64,000 bases of DNA from Xanthomonas sp. GPE 39 (GTDB taxonomy: Bacteria; Pseudomonadota; Gammaproteobacteria; Xanthomonadales; Xanthomonadaceae), in assembly GCF_000963005.1 (NCBI RefSeq), contig NZ_JZHZ01000007.1, forward strand, positions 565,532 to 629,531, written 5' to 3'. Numbering within the stretch: position 1 is the stretch's first letter; each line of letters begins with the position of its first letter. The position numbers and the translations under genes were made by a program. The notes beneath the pieces were generated by a model. That model had not been told where the DNA came from, ran no database searches, and saw nothing but the letters and a program-made list of their open reading frames with translations. Positions 47,339-57,587 of this stretch are shown piece by piece.

Positions 47339-48262
47339 TCAGTTGGCGGTGGGCTCCAGGCCGGCCGCTTGCAGCAATCGGCGTCGGGTTAGCGGCCCGA
47401 AGCGCAGTGTTTCGCACAGGCCCAACAGCATGTCGGTGTCGGCTGGGCTGCGGGTGAATCCGGGTGTGGCCGTGTGCAGCGGCGCGTCCAGTGCGATGGT
47501 GGTCAATTGCCGCCATCGCAGTGCCTGCTGGTGTTGCTCGCGCAGGCGCACGGCCATCTGCGCCGCGCCGCGCAGGCGCAGGAACGCCACTTCGTCCACC
47601 CGTGCCAGTAAGGTGTCCAGGTCGCCGAAATGCGCCAGCAGAATCGCGGCGGATTTCGCGCCGATGCCGGTGACGCCGGGGATGTTGTCGATTGCATCGC
47701 CGGTCAGTGCCAGGTAGTCGGCGATTTGCTGCGCATGCACGCCATACCGTGCTTTGACTCCGGCCGCGCCCCAGCGTTGGCCGCGCCCGTAGTCCCACTG
47801 TTCGTCGCACTCCAGCAGCAATTGCGACAGGTCTTTGTCGGCCGATACGATCACGCCGTGAAAACCTTCGCCGCGCACGCTGTGTAGCGCGCTGCCGATC
47901 AGGTCGTCGGCTTCGTAGTGCTGGTCCGCCAGCACGCACAGGCCCAGTGCCGCGCACAGCGCCTTGCAGTGCGCGAACTGCCGCCGCAGCGCATCCGGTG
48001 CCGGTGCGCGGTTGGCCTTGTAGGCCGGATACAGCTGATGCCGGAAGCAGGTGTCCAGGGCTTCGTCGAAAGCAACCGCGATGTGCTGCGGGCGCTCGCG
48101 TTCGAGCAGGTCGAGCAGGAACCGGGCGAAACCGTGCACGGCGTTGGTCGGCCAGCCTTGCGCGTCCTGGAATTCGTCGGGAATCGCATGCCAGGCGCGG
48201 AAGACGTACAGGCTGGCGTCGATCAGGTACAGCGGCCGTGAGGCGAGCGTGGATGGATTCAC
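47339..48262 (-). CDS. 5'-3' exonuclease (Pol I 5'-nuclease-like, ExoIX/Xni type)
   Basis: A 307-residue FEN-family nuclease with a GTG start (48260-48262). Acidic metal-binding residues are in YLIDASLYVFRAWH, AFDEALDTCFRHQLYPAYKANR (first block key residues D and R), YEADDLIGS and SADKDLSQL; the helix-hairpin-helix is GDAIDNIPGVTGIGAKSAA. Several of these keep the full set of aspartates, so it should be catalytically active on flaps or 5' ends, unlike E. coli Xni. It overlaps the nitroreductase stop by 4 bases and is therefore coupled to it. Confidence 0.93.
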   Translation of the reverse strand: MNPSTLASRPLYLIDASLYVFRAWHAIPDEFQDAQGWPTNAVHGFARFLLDLLERERPQHIAVAFDEALDTCFRHQLYPAYKANRAPAPDALRRQFAHCKALCAALGLCVLADQHYEADDLIGSALHSVRGEGFHGVIVSADKDLSQLLLECDEQWDYGRGQRWGAAGVKARYGVHAQQIADYLALTGDAIDNIPGVTGIGAKSAAILLAHFGDLDTLLARVDEVAFLRLRGAAQMAVRLREQHQQALRWRQLTTIALDAPLHTATPGFTRSPADTDMLLGLCETLRFGPLTRRRLLQAAGLEPTAN

Positions 48263-48834
48263 GGTGTCCAGTCGCTAAGCAGCTGCTGCGGATCGGGGCG
48301 CTCGCGCTCCGGTGCTTGCACCTTTGCGGTTCCCAGATGGATGAAGCCAGCAATGCGTTCGTGTTCGGCCAGGCCCAGGCGTGCGGCCACCGCATCGTCG
48401 TAGGCCATCCAACCCGTCAGCCATTGGGCACCGAAGCCGTAGGCCTGTGCCGCTTGCAGCAGCGCGAAGCACACCGAACCGGCGGTTAGCCATTGCTCGA
48501 TCTCCGGCACTTTATGCCCACGTTGCAGGCACGCGATCACCGCGATCACCACCGGCGCATGGCTGAAACGTTGGCGGTCTTTTTCCACGACCGCAGTTGG
48601 CGCGGCGGGATCACGCTGCAGGCTGCGCTCGGCGAGAAAATCGCCAAGCGTCAGGCGCGCTTGACCGGCAATACGCAGAAACCGGAACGGCACCAGCTTG
48701 CCGTGGTCGGGGACGCGCACAGCCGATTGCAGCATCGCCAGCAGTGTCGCCGGGTCAGGTCCTGGCTCGCCCAATTGCATGGACGGCACCGAACGCCGTG
48801 CATCCAGCGCTTGCAGCGAATGAAGTGTGCGCAT
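48259..48834 (-). CDS. Nitroreductase family protein (YdjA-like)
   Basis: A 191-residue FMN-dependent oxidoreductase starting MRTLHSLQALDARRSVPSMQL at ATG 48832-48834. An upstream in-frame GTG (48885) exists, but a perfect TATAAT on the minus strand at 48865-48870 places the transcript start between them, favouring the ATG. Conserved elements are DARRS (phosphate binding), VRVPDHGKLVPFRFL, and GFGAQWLTGW near the C-terminal half. YdjA relatives are small reductases of unknown substrate. Its stop overlaps the exonuclease start. Confidence 0.88.
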   Translation of the reverse strand: MRTLHSLQALDARRSVPSMQLGEPGPDPATLLAMLQSAVRVPDHGKLVPFRFLRIAGQARLTLGDFLAERSLQRDPAAPTAVVEKDRQRFSHAPVVIAVIACLQRGHKVPEIEQWLTAGSVCFALLQAAQAYGFGAQWLTGWMAYDDAVAARLGLAEHERIAGFIHLGTAKVQAPERERPDPQQLLSDWTP

Positions 48835-48864
48835 CTGGTTTGGATCCGATTGAGTCGATGCAAA

Positions 48865-48870
48865 ATTATA
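48865..48870 (-). promoter_or_regulatory. -10 box of the nitroreductase gene
   Basis: Perfect TATAAT on the minus strand, 31 bases before the chosen ATG. No clear TTGACA at 17 bases upstream, so activity may depend on an activator. Confidence 0.45.
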
Positions 48871-48885
48871 GTCCTGCGCCGACAC

Positions 48886-49356
48886 CCATCAGCAGGTAGG
48901 CCGGTGACGCCGATAACCGTGTTGGGTGTAATCGTGTTGCGTTGTCGATGCGTTGCTCGCAGACGCATGGCTGCTGATGGGATTGCATCGATTGCAACGA
49001 CCGCGCGCGGCGTTGCCTGCGCCTTGGTGTGCATTCGATTGCTGCGTGTGGATGCGCGCCAAACGTCGCGGCCGTTGATGTGTGCGTCGGCGATGATCTC
49101 GTGCAGCTTGATTGTCGGAAAGAGTGAGCGATCAAGGTCGAGTGCCGGCCAGTGCAGGTCGATTCAGGCAAGGCTGTCGCAAGTGCCGTCTGAAATCATG
49201 TTGGGCATCACGTTTTGAGTGGAAAATGTTTCTTGTGACACAGTCGACGTTCAGATGTTCGGCCTACTATGAGTTCAGTGAAAACAGAGGGCGTGTCCGC
49301 TTGTCTTCCGTCCTCACTTCTGTCGAGCGCCGCTGATGGCGCGGAGCCATTGCGTA
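48886..49356. other. Long intergenic region before the DUF1631 gene
   Basis: 471 bases between divergent genes with no supported coding sequence. Slightly less GC-rich near 49200-49300, where promoters for the plus-strand gene are likely (for example ctactatg near 49264). No palindrome or repeat of note was found. Confidence 0.5.
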
Positions 49357-51621
49357 ATGAGTTTCATCCCCACCCAGCACGCGCACCCCGCGCGCGACTC
49401 GCGTCTATTGACGCAGGCGCGTGATGGCATGTTGCCTGGGCTGGACACCGCGTTCGCAGCGGCGTTGATGCGTTTCGACGATGCCTTGTTCGATCTTGCC
49501 GAAACTGGCGGTACGTCGCAGATGCTGTTCCTTGACGGTATGCGTGAATTGCGCCGCCATCGCGAAGACATCGCTGCGCGTTTCCGTACACAACTGCAGG
49601 TGGCTTGGCAGGCGCTGGAGACGGGTGTGCCGCTTTCGGCCGAGGTGGTCATGGCGGGCGATGGACACGGTTTGAGCCTGTTGTCCGAGCACGAGCTTGA
49701 GTTGCGATTGGCGGTGCGCAATCTGGCTGGCGCACTGCTGCGCGAATGCAAGTCGGTACTCGCTCGCATCGATCATCGCCTTGGCTGGATCGCCGGCGGT
49801 CTGCAACTGGATGCCGATACCAATCCGGTGGGCCCCGAACATATCGGTGTCGCCGTACACGCGGCATTCTCCAATACCGATCTGGAGCCTGAGGTGCGCC
49901 TGGTGCTGATCAAGTTGTGCGAGCGTGACCTCGCCGCCGACATCGGTCAGCTCTACCAGGAACTGGACGAGCGTCTTGCCGAGGCTGGGGTGGCGCCGGA
50001 AATCCCACGCGCACCACCGCCGCCGAAACATCCCGCGCACCACGACGAGGCTGGCGATATCGGTGGCGACGAAGCGATCTACCAGCCGCCCTGGGCGCGA
50101 CGTTTTGTCGAACGTTGGGCCGAGCGTCGCGACAGTGCGCGGGCCGTCACCCGCGATGGTGCGGCGCACCTGCCCGAGGATGCTCAGGACGTTTTGCTGG
50201 ATGCGTTGCAAGAGCTGTTGAAGCAGACCCGTAATGCGCGTGATGCCGCGACCTCGGCGGCGCGCGTTGCGCTCGGCCAGCAGCGCGCGCTCAGCCCGCG
50301 CGAGATGATGTCGGTGTTGTCACTGTTACAGGCCACGCCCAGTGCCACGCAGCGCGCAGTGGTCGGCGACGATAGCCAGTCGCTGGCGCATTGGCTCAAG
50401 AACGAGATGCTCTCCACTGTTGCTCAATGTGGCCTGGACCCGGCGGATGCGCGGTTGGATCCGGTGGATGAAGATGCGATCGACTTGGTCGGCATGCTGT
50501 TCGACGTGATGCTTGATGAGCGTGACCTGGACGGTCGCTCGGGCGAGTTGATCGGGCGGCTGTTGGTGCCGTTCGTCAAAGTCGCGCTGCTGGATCGGCG
50601 AATGCTCGTGCAGAAGACGCATCCGGCGCGGCGCTTGCTCAACTCGTTGACAGAGGCCTGCGAGGGCAACGCTGGCGAGAGCCAGACCGAGCGCGTGCTG
50701 ATGGTCAAGGTCGAGGAGATCATCGACCGGCTACTCGCTGAGTTTAACGAGAACCTGACGATCTTCCTGACCTTGGAAGAGGAATTTCGCGAATTTCTGT
50801 CTCAGCATCGGCGTCGCGTCGAAATCGCCGAACGCCGTGCCGCCGAGACTCAGCGAGGCCAGGAGAAGCTGGAACTGGCGCGGCGGCGCGCCGAGGCCGA
50901 GTTGCAAACGCGCCTGCACAATCGACAGTTACCGCAGGCACTGGAGGATTTTCTGCGGCGGCCTTGGCAGCATTACTTGACCATGGTCATGTTGCGTGAA
51001 TACGAGGATAGCCCCAACGTGCGCGAGGCCATCGCGCTGGCCGATGGCATGCTGGAGGAATTGGCCGCCGCGCAACTGCATATTGTCGACAGACCTTGGT
51101 TGAAGGCTTGGCAGGAGCCGTTGCACAAGGTCTTCGCCAGTGTCGGCTTACATCCGGAGGCGGTCACGGCGGCGTTCGATGCCCTGTATGACACTCTGCG
51201 GGCGATAGCCGAGCTGCGCCCGGAACTGGAGCGTCGGTTGCCGGAACTGCCGCAGTTGGCGCTGCCGCAGCCGCCGGCACAGGAGGCGCAGCCGGTGGAA
51301 GTGGTCGCGCCGGAGACGTCGGACGATTTCGATAATGCCGATGCCGACCGTTTCCGTGCGATGGAGATTGGCACGTGGCTGGATTTCGTTGATCGCGACA
51401 GCAATGTGCAGGCAGGCAAGTTGTCGTGGGTGAGCCCGATCTCGTCGCGGTTGTTGTTCGTCAACCGCCGTGGCGCGCGGTTATGCGTGGCCTCGCCGGA
51501 GGAATTGGCGCTGATGGTGCGGCTCGGTCGCCTGCGCACTCATGTCGATGACGGCGCTTTCGACATTGCTTTGCAATCGGTCATCGAACGGCTTGATGCG
51601 TGTAGTGTCACTCTGCATTGA
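49357..51621 (+). CDS. DUF1631 domain protein
   Basis: A 754-residue cytosolic protein, start set at ATG 49357 (MSFIPTQHAHPARDSRLL). It matches the DUF1631 family, which spans most of the length: an N-terminal helical part (MLFLDGMRELRRHREDI), a proline-rich linker near residue 225, a central helical region with EDAIDLVGMLFDVMLDERDL, a coiled-coil near residues 475-540, and a C-terminal beta-rich section (LDFVDRDSNVQAGKLSWVSPISSRLLFVN) that resembles PilZ-like folds. The family is undefined functionally; the PilZ-like end hints at c-di-GMP or surface regulation. It stands alone. Confidence 0.85.
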   Translation: MSFIPTQHAHPARDSRLLTQARDGMLPGLDTAFAAALMRFDDALFDLAETGGTSQMLFLDGMRELRRHREDIAARFRTQLQVAWQALETGVPLSAEVVMAGDGHGLSLLSEHELELRLAVRNLAGALLRECKSVLARIDHRLGWIAGGLQLDADTNPVGPEHIGVAVHAAFSNTDLEPEVRLVLIKLCERDLAADIGQLYQELDERLAEAGVAPEIPRAPPPPKHPAHHDEAGDIGGDEAIYQPPWARRFVERWAERRDSARAVTRDGAAHLPEDAQDVLLDALQELLKQTRNARDAATSAARVALGQQRALSPREMMSVLSLLQATPSATQRAVVGDDSQSLAHWLKNEMLSTVAQCGLDPADARLDPVDEDAIDLVGMLFDVMLDERDLDGRSGELIGRLLVPFVKVALLDRRMLVQKTHPARRLLNSLTEACEGNAGESQTERVLMVKVEEIIDRLLAEFNENLTIFLTLEEEFREFLSQHRRRVEIAERRAAETQRGQEKLELARRRAEAELQTRLHNRQLPQALEDFLRRPWQHYLTMVMLREYEDSPNVREAIALADGMLEELAAAQLHIVDRPWLKAWQEPLHKVFASVGLHPEAVTAAFDALYDTLRAIAELRPELERRLPELPQLALPQPPAQEAQPVEVVAPETSDDFDNADADRFRAMEIGTWLDFVDRDSNVQAGKLSWVSPISSRLLFVNRRGARLCVASPEELALMVRLGRLRTHVDDGAFDIALQSVIERLDACSVTLH

Positions 51622-51790
51622 GCGAGCGTATCGACCGAGTGTGTGCTCGGTTTCCGCGATTGCCTCATCTGGAGCGTCTGCGTTTACGTGCTGTGCGCTG
51701 GCCTGCTCATGCTTCTGTGCAACCGCTGCGATCATGCGCCGGACCCTGTAGCATCGGCACTGGACTGACGGGCAGCGCATGGGAAATCGC

Positions 51791-52879
<1,089 letters not shown>

Positions 52880-52886
52880 GTGCCGG

Positions 52887-53378
52887 CTATGGAAGCGGGC
52901 GTGCGGGATCGGGCATAGGCGCGCTCGCACCGATGTTGGCTTTGATCCAGGCCGTGCGCTGTGCCGGGGCCATCGCGTCCAGGCGCTCGCGCAGCGTCTT
53001 GCGCTGTTCTGGCGGTAGCGTGCGCATGTAGGCGAATAGTGCCTGTGCCTCCTCGCGTTGTTGCGGGGTCATGGCTTCGTAGCGGCGTGCGCCTTCGTGC
53101 GCGTGCGCGCGCTGCTCCGGGGTCATCGATTGCCAGCGTTGGGCGTGCTCGAACATCCGCTGCCGCTGTGAGGGGGCATCGTTCCAGCGTTGGCGCAGCG
53201 GTGCGATCAACAGTTCGCGCTGTTGCCGACTCAGGTGTTCCCAGTCCGGTAAGGCAGCGTCGGGCTGGGCATCGACGACGGCAGGAGATTGTGGTGCTGA
53301 CGCTGGAGCGCAGACGGCGGGTGTCACGCTGCTGGCCAGTAGCGTCAGCGCCAGGGAAAAACGGGTCGGGCGATTCAT
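52887..53378 (-). CDS. DUF3106 periplasmic protein
   Basis: A 163-residue protein starting MNRPTRFSLALTLLASS at ATG 53376-53378, with a signal peptide cleaved near VCAPA. The mature part is helical and rich in repeats of the form 'W-x-S-M-T-P-E-Q-R': LSRQQRELLIAPLRQRW, QSMTPEQRAHAHEG and MTPQQREEAQALF. These match DUF3106, found next to ECF sigma and anti-sigma genes and reminiscent of periplasmic stress sensors such as CpxP/Spy. It is the third gene of the sigma cassette. Confidence 0.87.
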   Translation of the reverse strand: MNRPTRFSLALTLLASSVTPAVCAPASAPQSPAVVDAQPDAALPDWEHLSRQQRELLIAPLRQRWNDAPSQRQRMFEHAQRWQSMTPEQRAHAHEGARRYEAMTPQQREEAQALFAYMRTLPPEQRKTLRERLDAMAPAQRTAWIKANIGASAPMPDPARPLP

Positions 53379-53383
53379 CGAAT

Positions 53384-53782
53384 TTATTCCATTGCCAATG
53401 CGGTGTCGGAGCCCAGCCACAGGTACAGGTCGGGGTTTTCTTCCAGCATGCCGGGGGGCGCGGTCTCGTCGGCGTCGCTCGTCACGGTGGCGAACGTCGT
53501 CGGTGTCGTTGCCGTTGCGCTGATCGTTGTGGCGGACGTCGCTTTCGTTGCCGATGGTGGCTGCAAAAACTGCTGCACGCCCAGTACGGCGCCGACTAGG
53601 GCCGGCGCCGCCGCCAGTAGCCAACCCAGGCGCCAGCCAGGTGCGCGATTGGCTTGGTCGAGCCGACCGGCCTGCTGGCGCGCAGCGCGCAGGCGCGCCA
53701 GGGTCGGTGCCGGCAGGGCCTGCAGGCCAGCGTGATGGATCGCGCGCATCCGTGCGTCGAAGTGGGTGGGGTCGGATGTCAT
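53384..53782 (-). CDS. Putative anti-sigma factor (single-pass membrane protein)
   Basis: A 132-residue protein starting at ATG 53780-53782, overlapping the sigma factor stop by 4 bases. The N-terminal cytosolic segment (ARMRAIHHAGLQALPAPTLARLRAA) is followed by one membrane helix (LGWLLAAAPALVGAVLGV) and a Thr/Ala-rich periplasmic tail with PDLYLWLGSDT. Size, topology and coupling to an ECF sigma gene indicate an anti-sigma factor, although no zinc-binding ZAS motif is seen. DUF3619-type proteins have this arrangement. Confidence 0.78.
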   Translation of the reverse strand: MTSDPTHFDARMRAIHHAGLQALPAPTLARLRAARQQAGRLDQANRAPGWRLGWLLAAAPALVGAVLGVQQFLQPPSATKATSATTISATATTPTTFATVTSDADETAPPGMLEENPDLYLWLGSDTALAME

Positions 53783-54357
53783 CGCAGATCCTCAAGATGT
53801 TTCTGCAGCGCTTCGCGGGCGCGCGACAGATGGGTTTTGACCGAGCCTTCGGAACAGCCCATCGCATGGGCGGTGGTGGTCACATCCAGCTCTTCCAGTA
53901 CGCGCAAGCTGAAGGCTTCGCGCTGTCGTGCCGGTAGTGTGCGCAATGCAGCCACCAGTCGCGCATGGGTTTGTCGTTGCTCGTGCTGTTGGGCCGGATT
54001 GGGACTGTCGTCGGCCCACTCCGGGATGCTGTCCGCGTCGCGGTCGCTGGTCGCTGCCCAGAAGCGCAAGCGAAAGTTGCGACGACGCTGCAGGTCGATG
54101 ATGCGCCTGCGCAGGATGCTCCAGAACAGCGGCGTCCATTCCTGTGCCGGCCGCGTGCGGTAGCTCAGCAGTTTGATCATCGCATCCTGCACTGCGTCCA
54201 GTGCATCCTCGCGCTGGCGCAGGCCAGCTTCGGCGAAACGAAACGCGCGTGGCCCGATGTCGGCCAGAAACGCTTCCAGCGATGCCGATGACGGGCGCGT
54301 GGCGGCATCGTCGGCTCCGGGCAGCGGCGGTAGTGGGGCAGGGGGACTCACCAGCAC
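53779..54357 (-). CDS. ECF-family RNA polymerase sigma factor
   Basis: A 192-residue sigma-70-family factor with a GTG start (54355-54357; another GTG two codons on). Region 2 is visible in RQREDALDAVQDAMIKLLSY followed by WTPLFWSILRRRIIDLQRRR. Region 4 is LPARQREAFSLRVLEELD with the helix-turn-helix TTAHAMGCSEGSVKTHLSRAR. No region 1 or 3, as usual for ECF. It is coupled to a putative anti-sigma factor and DUF3106 protein, and transcribed away from pntAB with 150 bases between the starts. Confidence 0.93.
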   Translation of the reverse strand: MLVSPPAPLPPLPGADDAATRPSSASLEAFLADIGPRAFRFAEAGLRQREDALDAVQDAMIKLLSYRTRPAQEWTPLFWSILRRRIIDLQRRRNFRLRFWAATSDRDADSIPEWADDSPNPAQQHEQRQTHARLVAALRTLPARQREAFSLRVLEELDVTTTAHAMGCSEGSVKTHLSRAREALQKHLEDLR

Positions 54358-54507
54358 AGCTTAGCTTCCTGGCGCAGGGATGCCTTGGTAAACGCATCGC
54401 AGCGGTCACGGTTGACCGCGCGATGTCCTCGCCGACGTCATCGCACAACGGTTCAGCAGATGGTTATGATGCGGTCGATGGGCATGGCGCCCGGGAGAGC
54501 GAATGCG

Positions 54508-54819
54508 ATGAACGATGGGTTCGTGGCCTTGTATATTTTCATGCTGGCGGCGATTGCCGGGCATGTGATCATCTCGCGGGTGCCGGTGATCCTGCACACC
54601 CCGTTGATGTCCGGTTCCAACTTCATCCATGGCATCGTGCTGATCGGTGCGATGGTGGTGCTGGGTCATGCCAATACCCCATTGGAAAAACTGCTCGGCT
54701 TTGTCGCGGTGCTGCTTGGCGCAGGCAATGCCGCTGGTGGCTACGTCGTCACCGAACGCATGCTTGATATGTTCAAGTCCAGCAAGCCGGATCCGCACAA
54801 GACCAAAGCGCAGGATTGA
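54508..54819 (+). CDS. pntAB: NAD(P) transhydrogenase subunit alpha part 2 (PntAB)
   Basis: A 103-residue membrane subunit starting MNDGFVALYIFMLAAIAGHV at ATG 54508. Three hydrophobic helices are seen, with the conserved RVPVILHTPLMSGSNFIHGI, which contributes to the proton channel. The C-terminus is short and basic. It precedes pntB by 133 bases and follows the inverted ECF cassette that separates it from pntAA. Confidence 0.95.
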   Translation: MNDGFVALYIFMLAAIAGHVIISRVPVILHTPLMSGSNFIHGIVLIGAMVVLGHANTPLEKLLGFVAVLLGAGNAAGGYVVTERMLDMFKSSKPDPHKTKAQD

Positions 54820-54952
54820 TGTGCGGCGCCTGTGCATCGCCGCAGCGCGGGCGATGGGCGGACACGCGTCGTTGTTGCTTGGTGTCGTGCCGGGCCGGTT
54901 TCCTTGCTTGCTGCCGTTCGCGCAGATGTCCTTCTCCTGAGAGTAAATACTG

Positions 54953-56395
54953 ATGGAACTGTTGCCGATCCTGATCAAGAGCAGCTACCTGGTGGCTGCC
55001 ACGCTGTTTTTGCTCGGCCTGCAGCGGATGGCTTCACCCAGGACCGCGCGCAGCGGCATCCACTGGGCGGGCAGTGGCATGCTGTTGGCGACCGCCGCGA
55101 CCTTCCTGCTGCCGGGTCTGCATAATTTGCCGTTGATCGTGCTGGCGATCGTGCTCGGTACCGGCGCGGCATGGATTTCGGCGAAGAAGGTGGCGATCAC
55201 CGACATGCCGCAGATGGTGGCCTTGTACAACGGCATGGGCGGCGGCTCGGCGGCGGCAATCGGTGCGGTGGAATTGTTGCGCTTTGCGTTCCTGATGCGC
55301 CGCGACACCACGTACTGGAGCGCGGATGCAATCGCCGCATTGGCCGCGCGTCATCCCGGTGCGATCACGTTGGTGCTGGCGGTGGTCGGCTCGGCGATTG
55401 GCGCGGTGTCGCTGTCCGGCTCGATCATTGCTTGGGCCAAGCTCGATGGACGCCTGGACAAGCGCGTCGTCTTCCCCGCGCAGCAGCCGTTCAATCTGTT
55501 GGTCTTGGTGGCGATGCTGGGTGTGGGCGGATGGGCGGTGATGAGCCTGAGTCCGCTGGCGATCCTGCTCTTCTTCGTGCTGGCGCTGGCGCTGGGCGTG
55601 TTGATGACGCTGCCGATTGGCGGTGCCGACATGCCGGTGGTGATTTCGTTGTACAACGCCTTCACCGGCCTGGCGGTGGCGTTCGAAGGCAATGTGCTCG
55701 GCAACGAGGCGCTGATTATCGCCGGCATGATGGTCGGTGCGGCGGGTATCTTGCTGACCCGGTTGATGGCCAAGGCGATGAACCGGCCGATCCGCGGTGT
55801 GCTCTTCTCCCACTTCGGCGGTGGCGGGCAGACGCAGGCGATTGGCGGGAGTCAGAAACCGATCGAGGCCGACGACGTGGCCGCGATGATGGCTTACGCC
55901 GAACGCGTGGTGATCGTGCCCGGTTATGGCATGGCGGTGGCGCAAGCCCAGCACAAGATCTGGGAGCTGGCGCAGCGGCTGAGCGAGCGCGGGGTCAAGG
56001 TGAAGTTCGCGATCCATCCGGTGGCCGGGCGCATGCCCGGGCATATGAACGTGCTGCTGGCCGAGGCTGGCGTGCCTTACGACCTGATCGCCGACATGGA
56101 CGACATCAACCCGGAGTTCGCCAGCACCGACGTATCGCTGGTGATCGGCGCTAACGACGTGGTCAACCCGGTCGCCAAGACCGATCCGGCCAGTCCGATC
56201 TACGGCATGCCGATCCTGGACGTGATCGCTTCCAAGCACGTCATCGTGATCAAGCGCGGCAAAGGGACTGGCTTCGCCGGCATCGAAAATGCGCTGTTCT
56301 ACGCCGACAACACGCGCATGTTGTACGGTGACGGTGCAGAGGCGGCGGGTGCGCTGGTCAGTGCGCTCAAGACGCTCGATGGCGGCGGACACTGA
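54953..56395 (+). CDS. pntB: NAD(P) transhydrogenase subunit beta (PntB)
   Basis: A 480-residue subunit that has nine or so membrane helices (residues 1-270) and the NADP(H)-binding domain III (about 300-480). Landmarks are PQMVALYNGMGGGSAA, LPIGGADMPVVISLYNAFTGLAV, then the NADP site GYGMAVAQAQHKIWEL, HPVAGRMPGHMNVLLAEA and GANDVVNP. The start is ATG 54953. With PntAA and PntAB it couples hydride transfer from NADH to NADP+ with proton entry. Confidence 0.97.
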   Translation: MELLPILIKSSYLVAATLFLLGLQRMASPRTARSGIHWAGSGMLLATAATFLLPGLHNLPLIVLAIVLGTGAAWISAKKVAITDMPQMVALYNGMGGGSAAAIGAVELLRFAFLMRRDTTYWSADAIAALAARHPGAITLVLAVVGSAIGAVSLSGSIIAWAKLDGRLDKRVVFPAQQPFNLLVLVAMLGVGGWAVMSLSPLAILLFFVLALALGVLMTLPIGGADMPVVISLYNAFTGLAVAFEGNVLGNEALIIAGMMVGAAGILLTRLMAKAMNRPIRGVLFSHFGGGGQTQAIGGSQKPIEADDVAAMMAYAERVVIVPGYGMAVAQAQHKIWELAQRLSERGVKVKFAIHPVAGRMPGHMNVLLAEAGVPYDLIADMDDINPEFASTDVSLVIGANDVVNPVAKTDPASPIYGMPILDVIASKHVIVIKRGKGTGFAGIENALFYADNTRMLYGDGAEAAGALVSALKTLDGGGH

Positions 56396-56509
56396 GCGTC
56401 GTCGGCACCGCGCCAGCGCGGACGCGGGTGGCGCATCGGCCCTGGCGGCGCAATGGCGTCAGGCCTTCATCACGGCCGCTGCGGCCTGCGGGTTCTGCCG
56501 CGCTCGCCC

Positions 56510-56929
56510 TCAGCGCGCGCTGAAATAGGCCGTCCCCACGCCGATGCACAGCCACAGCAGGTCGCCGGGGCGATTGGCAAGTACGGTCAGGGTCCAGGCG
56601 AACTGCGCGCCCATCCTGAGCGAGGAATCCCACACGTTCAGGCCCAACGCCGCGCCCATCTGCGCGGAGGCGATGCCCCAGTTGGCGGCAACGATCACCA
56701 GCACGGTGGCGATCACCGCCACGGCGGCGCGCAGCGTGCCGCCCGGTAGCGTGCCAGCGCGCAGCATCCAGGCGATCTCCAGCGCGACCAGGACTGCCAT
56801 CCATCCGGCCTGATGGCCAAGCGACAATGCCGCCACCAGCCAGGCGATCAGGGCGGTAAAGCAGCCCAAGCCGAGCAGCAAGGGCCATAGCCAGTGCGCG
56901 GGCCTGGCTGGCGTTGAGGAAGGCGGCAT
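56510..56929 (-). CDS. Small integral membrane protein, unknown
   Basis: A 139-residue protein starting [19 protein letters not shown] at ATG 56927-56929. Four hydrophobic segments (about residues 13-36, 40-58, 65-84 and 108-133) leave very little soluble protein. The motif VIVAANWGIASAQMGAALGLNVWDSS is distinctive, and I have the impression it is conserved in Xanthomonadaceae, but I assign no function. It is convergent with pntB and divergent from sufT. Confidence 0.75.
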   Translation of the reverse strand: MPPSSTPARPAHWLWPLLLGLGCFTALIAWLVAALSLGHQAGWMAVLVALEIAWMLRAGTLPGGTLRAAVAVIATVLVIVAANWGIASAQMGAALGLNVWDSSLRMGAQFAWTLTVLANRPGDLLWLCIGVGTAYFSAR

Positions 56930-57035
56930 GGGGGGATCCTGAAGAATCCATACAGGATACTCTTCGGCGTGTGCAGCGCGTGCTCAGATACACTGCACGA
57001 CTTGCAGCGGCGGGCTCGGTCCCCATATTCCCACC

Positions 57036-57587
57036 ATGTACTCACGCAGTAGCGAACCTGTCCAATTCGAACGCGATTGTGCGGCGGTGATGGTGCCGCA
57101 GGGCGACGCGGTGACCCTGCCCGCGGGCAGCTATGGCTACATCACCCAGGCGCTAGGCGGCAGCTACACGGTCTTCGTGGAAGGCAACCTGTTCCGCATC
57201 GCGGGCAAGGACGGCGACGCCATCGGCAAGGAGTCGCCACCGGGCCTGGAATTGCCCGAGGACGCGGGCGACGAGCAGGTCGAGAGGCTGATTTGGCAGC
57301 AGTTGCGGACCTGCTTCGATCCTGAGATCCCATTCAACATCGTCGATCTGGGGTTGATCTACGATGTGGCGATGCACCCGGGCGAGGATGGCAAGCGCAC
57401 CGTGGAGGTCAAGATGACTTTGACCGCACCGGGTTGCGGCATGGGCGAGATCCTGATCGATGACGTGCGCAGCAAGTTGGAGATGATCCCGACCGTGGCG
57501 CAGGCCGACGTCGAGCTGGTCTTCGATCCACCCTGGGGCCGGCATATGATGTCCGAGGCCGCGCGCCTGGAAACCGGCATGTTTTGA
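57036..57587 (+). CDS. sufT: Fe-S cluster assembly protein SufT (DUF59/MIP18 family)
   Basis: A 183-residue protein starting MYSRSSEPVQFERDCAAV at ATG 57036. The N-terminal half (VTLPAGSYGYITQALGGSYTV) is specific to SufT; the C-terminal half is a MIP18/DUF59 domain with RTCFDPEIPFNIVDLGLIYDV, TLTAPGCGMG (conserved Cys) and VFDPPWGRHMMSEAAR. SufT helps maturation of Fe-S proteins. It is not in a suf operon here. The following gene, ilvE, works with dihydroxyacid dehydratase, an Fe-S enzyme, but linkage may be chance. Confidence 0.93.
   Translation: MYSRSSEPVQFERDCAAVMVPQGDAVTLPAGSYGYITQALGGSYTVFVEGNLFRIAGKDGDAIGKESPPGLELPEDAGDEQVERLIWQQLRTCFDPEIPFNIVDLGLIYDVAMHPGEDGKRTVEVKMTLTAPGCGMGEILIDDVRSKLEMIPTVAQADVELVFDPPWGRHMMSEAARLETGMF

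Noticed and set aside
47232..48395. N-terminal extension of the Nudix frame through the exonuclease gene
   Set aside because: The extension is the exonuclease gene in the wrong frame; the Nudix domain begins at the ATG at 47231.
55034..56392. Minus-strand frame opposite pntB (452 codons)
   Set aside because: Antisense shadow; composition dominated by His, Arg and Gln, no motifs.
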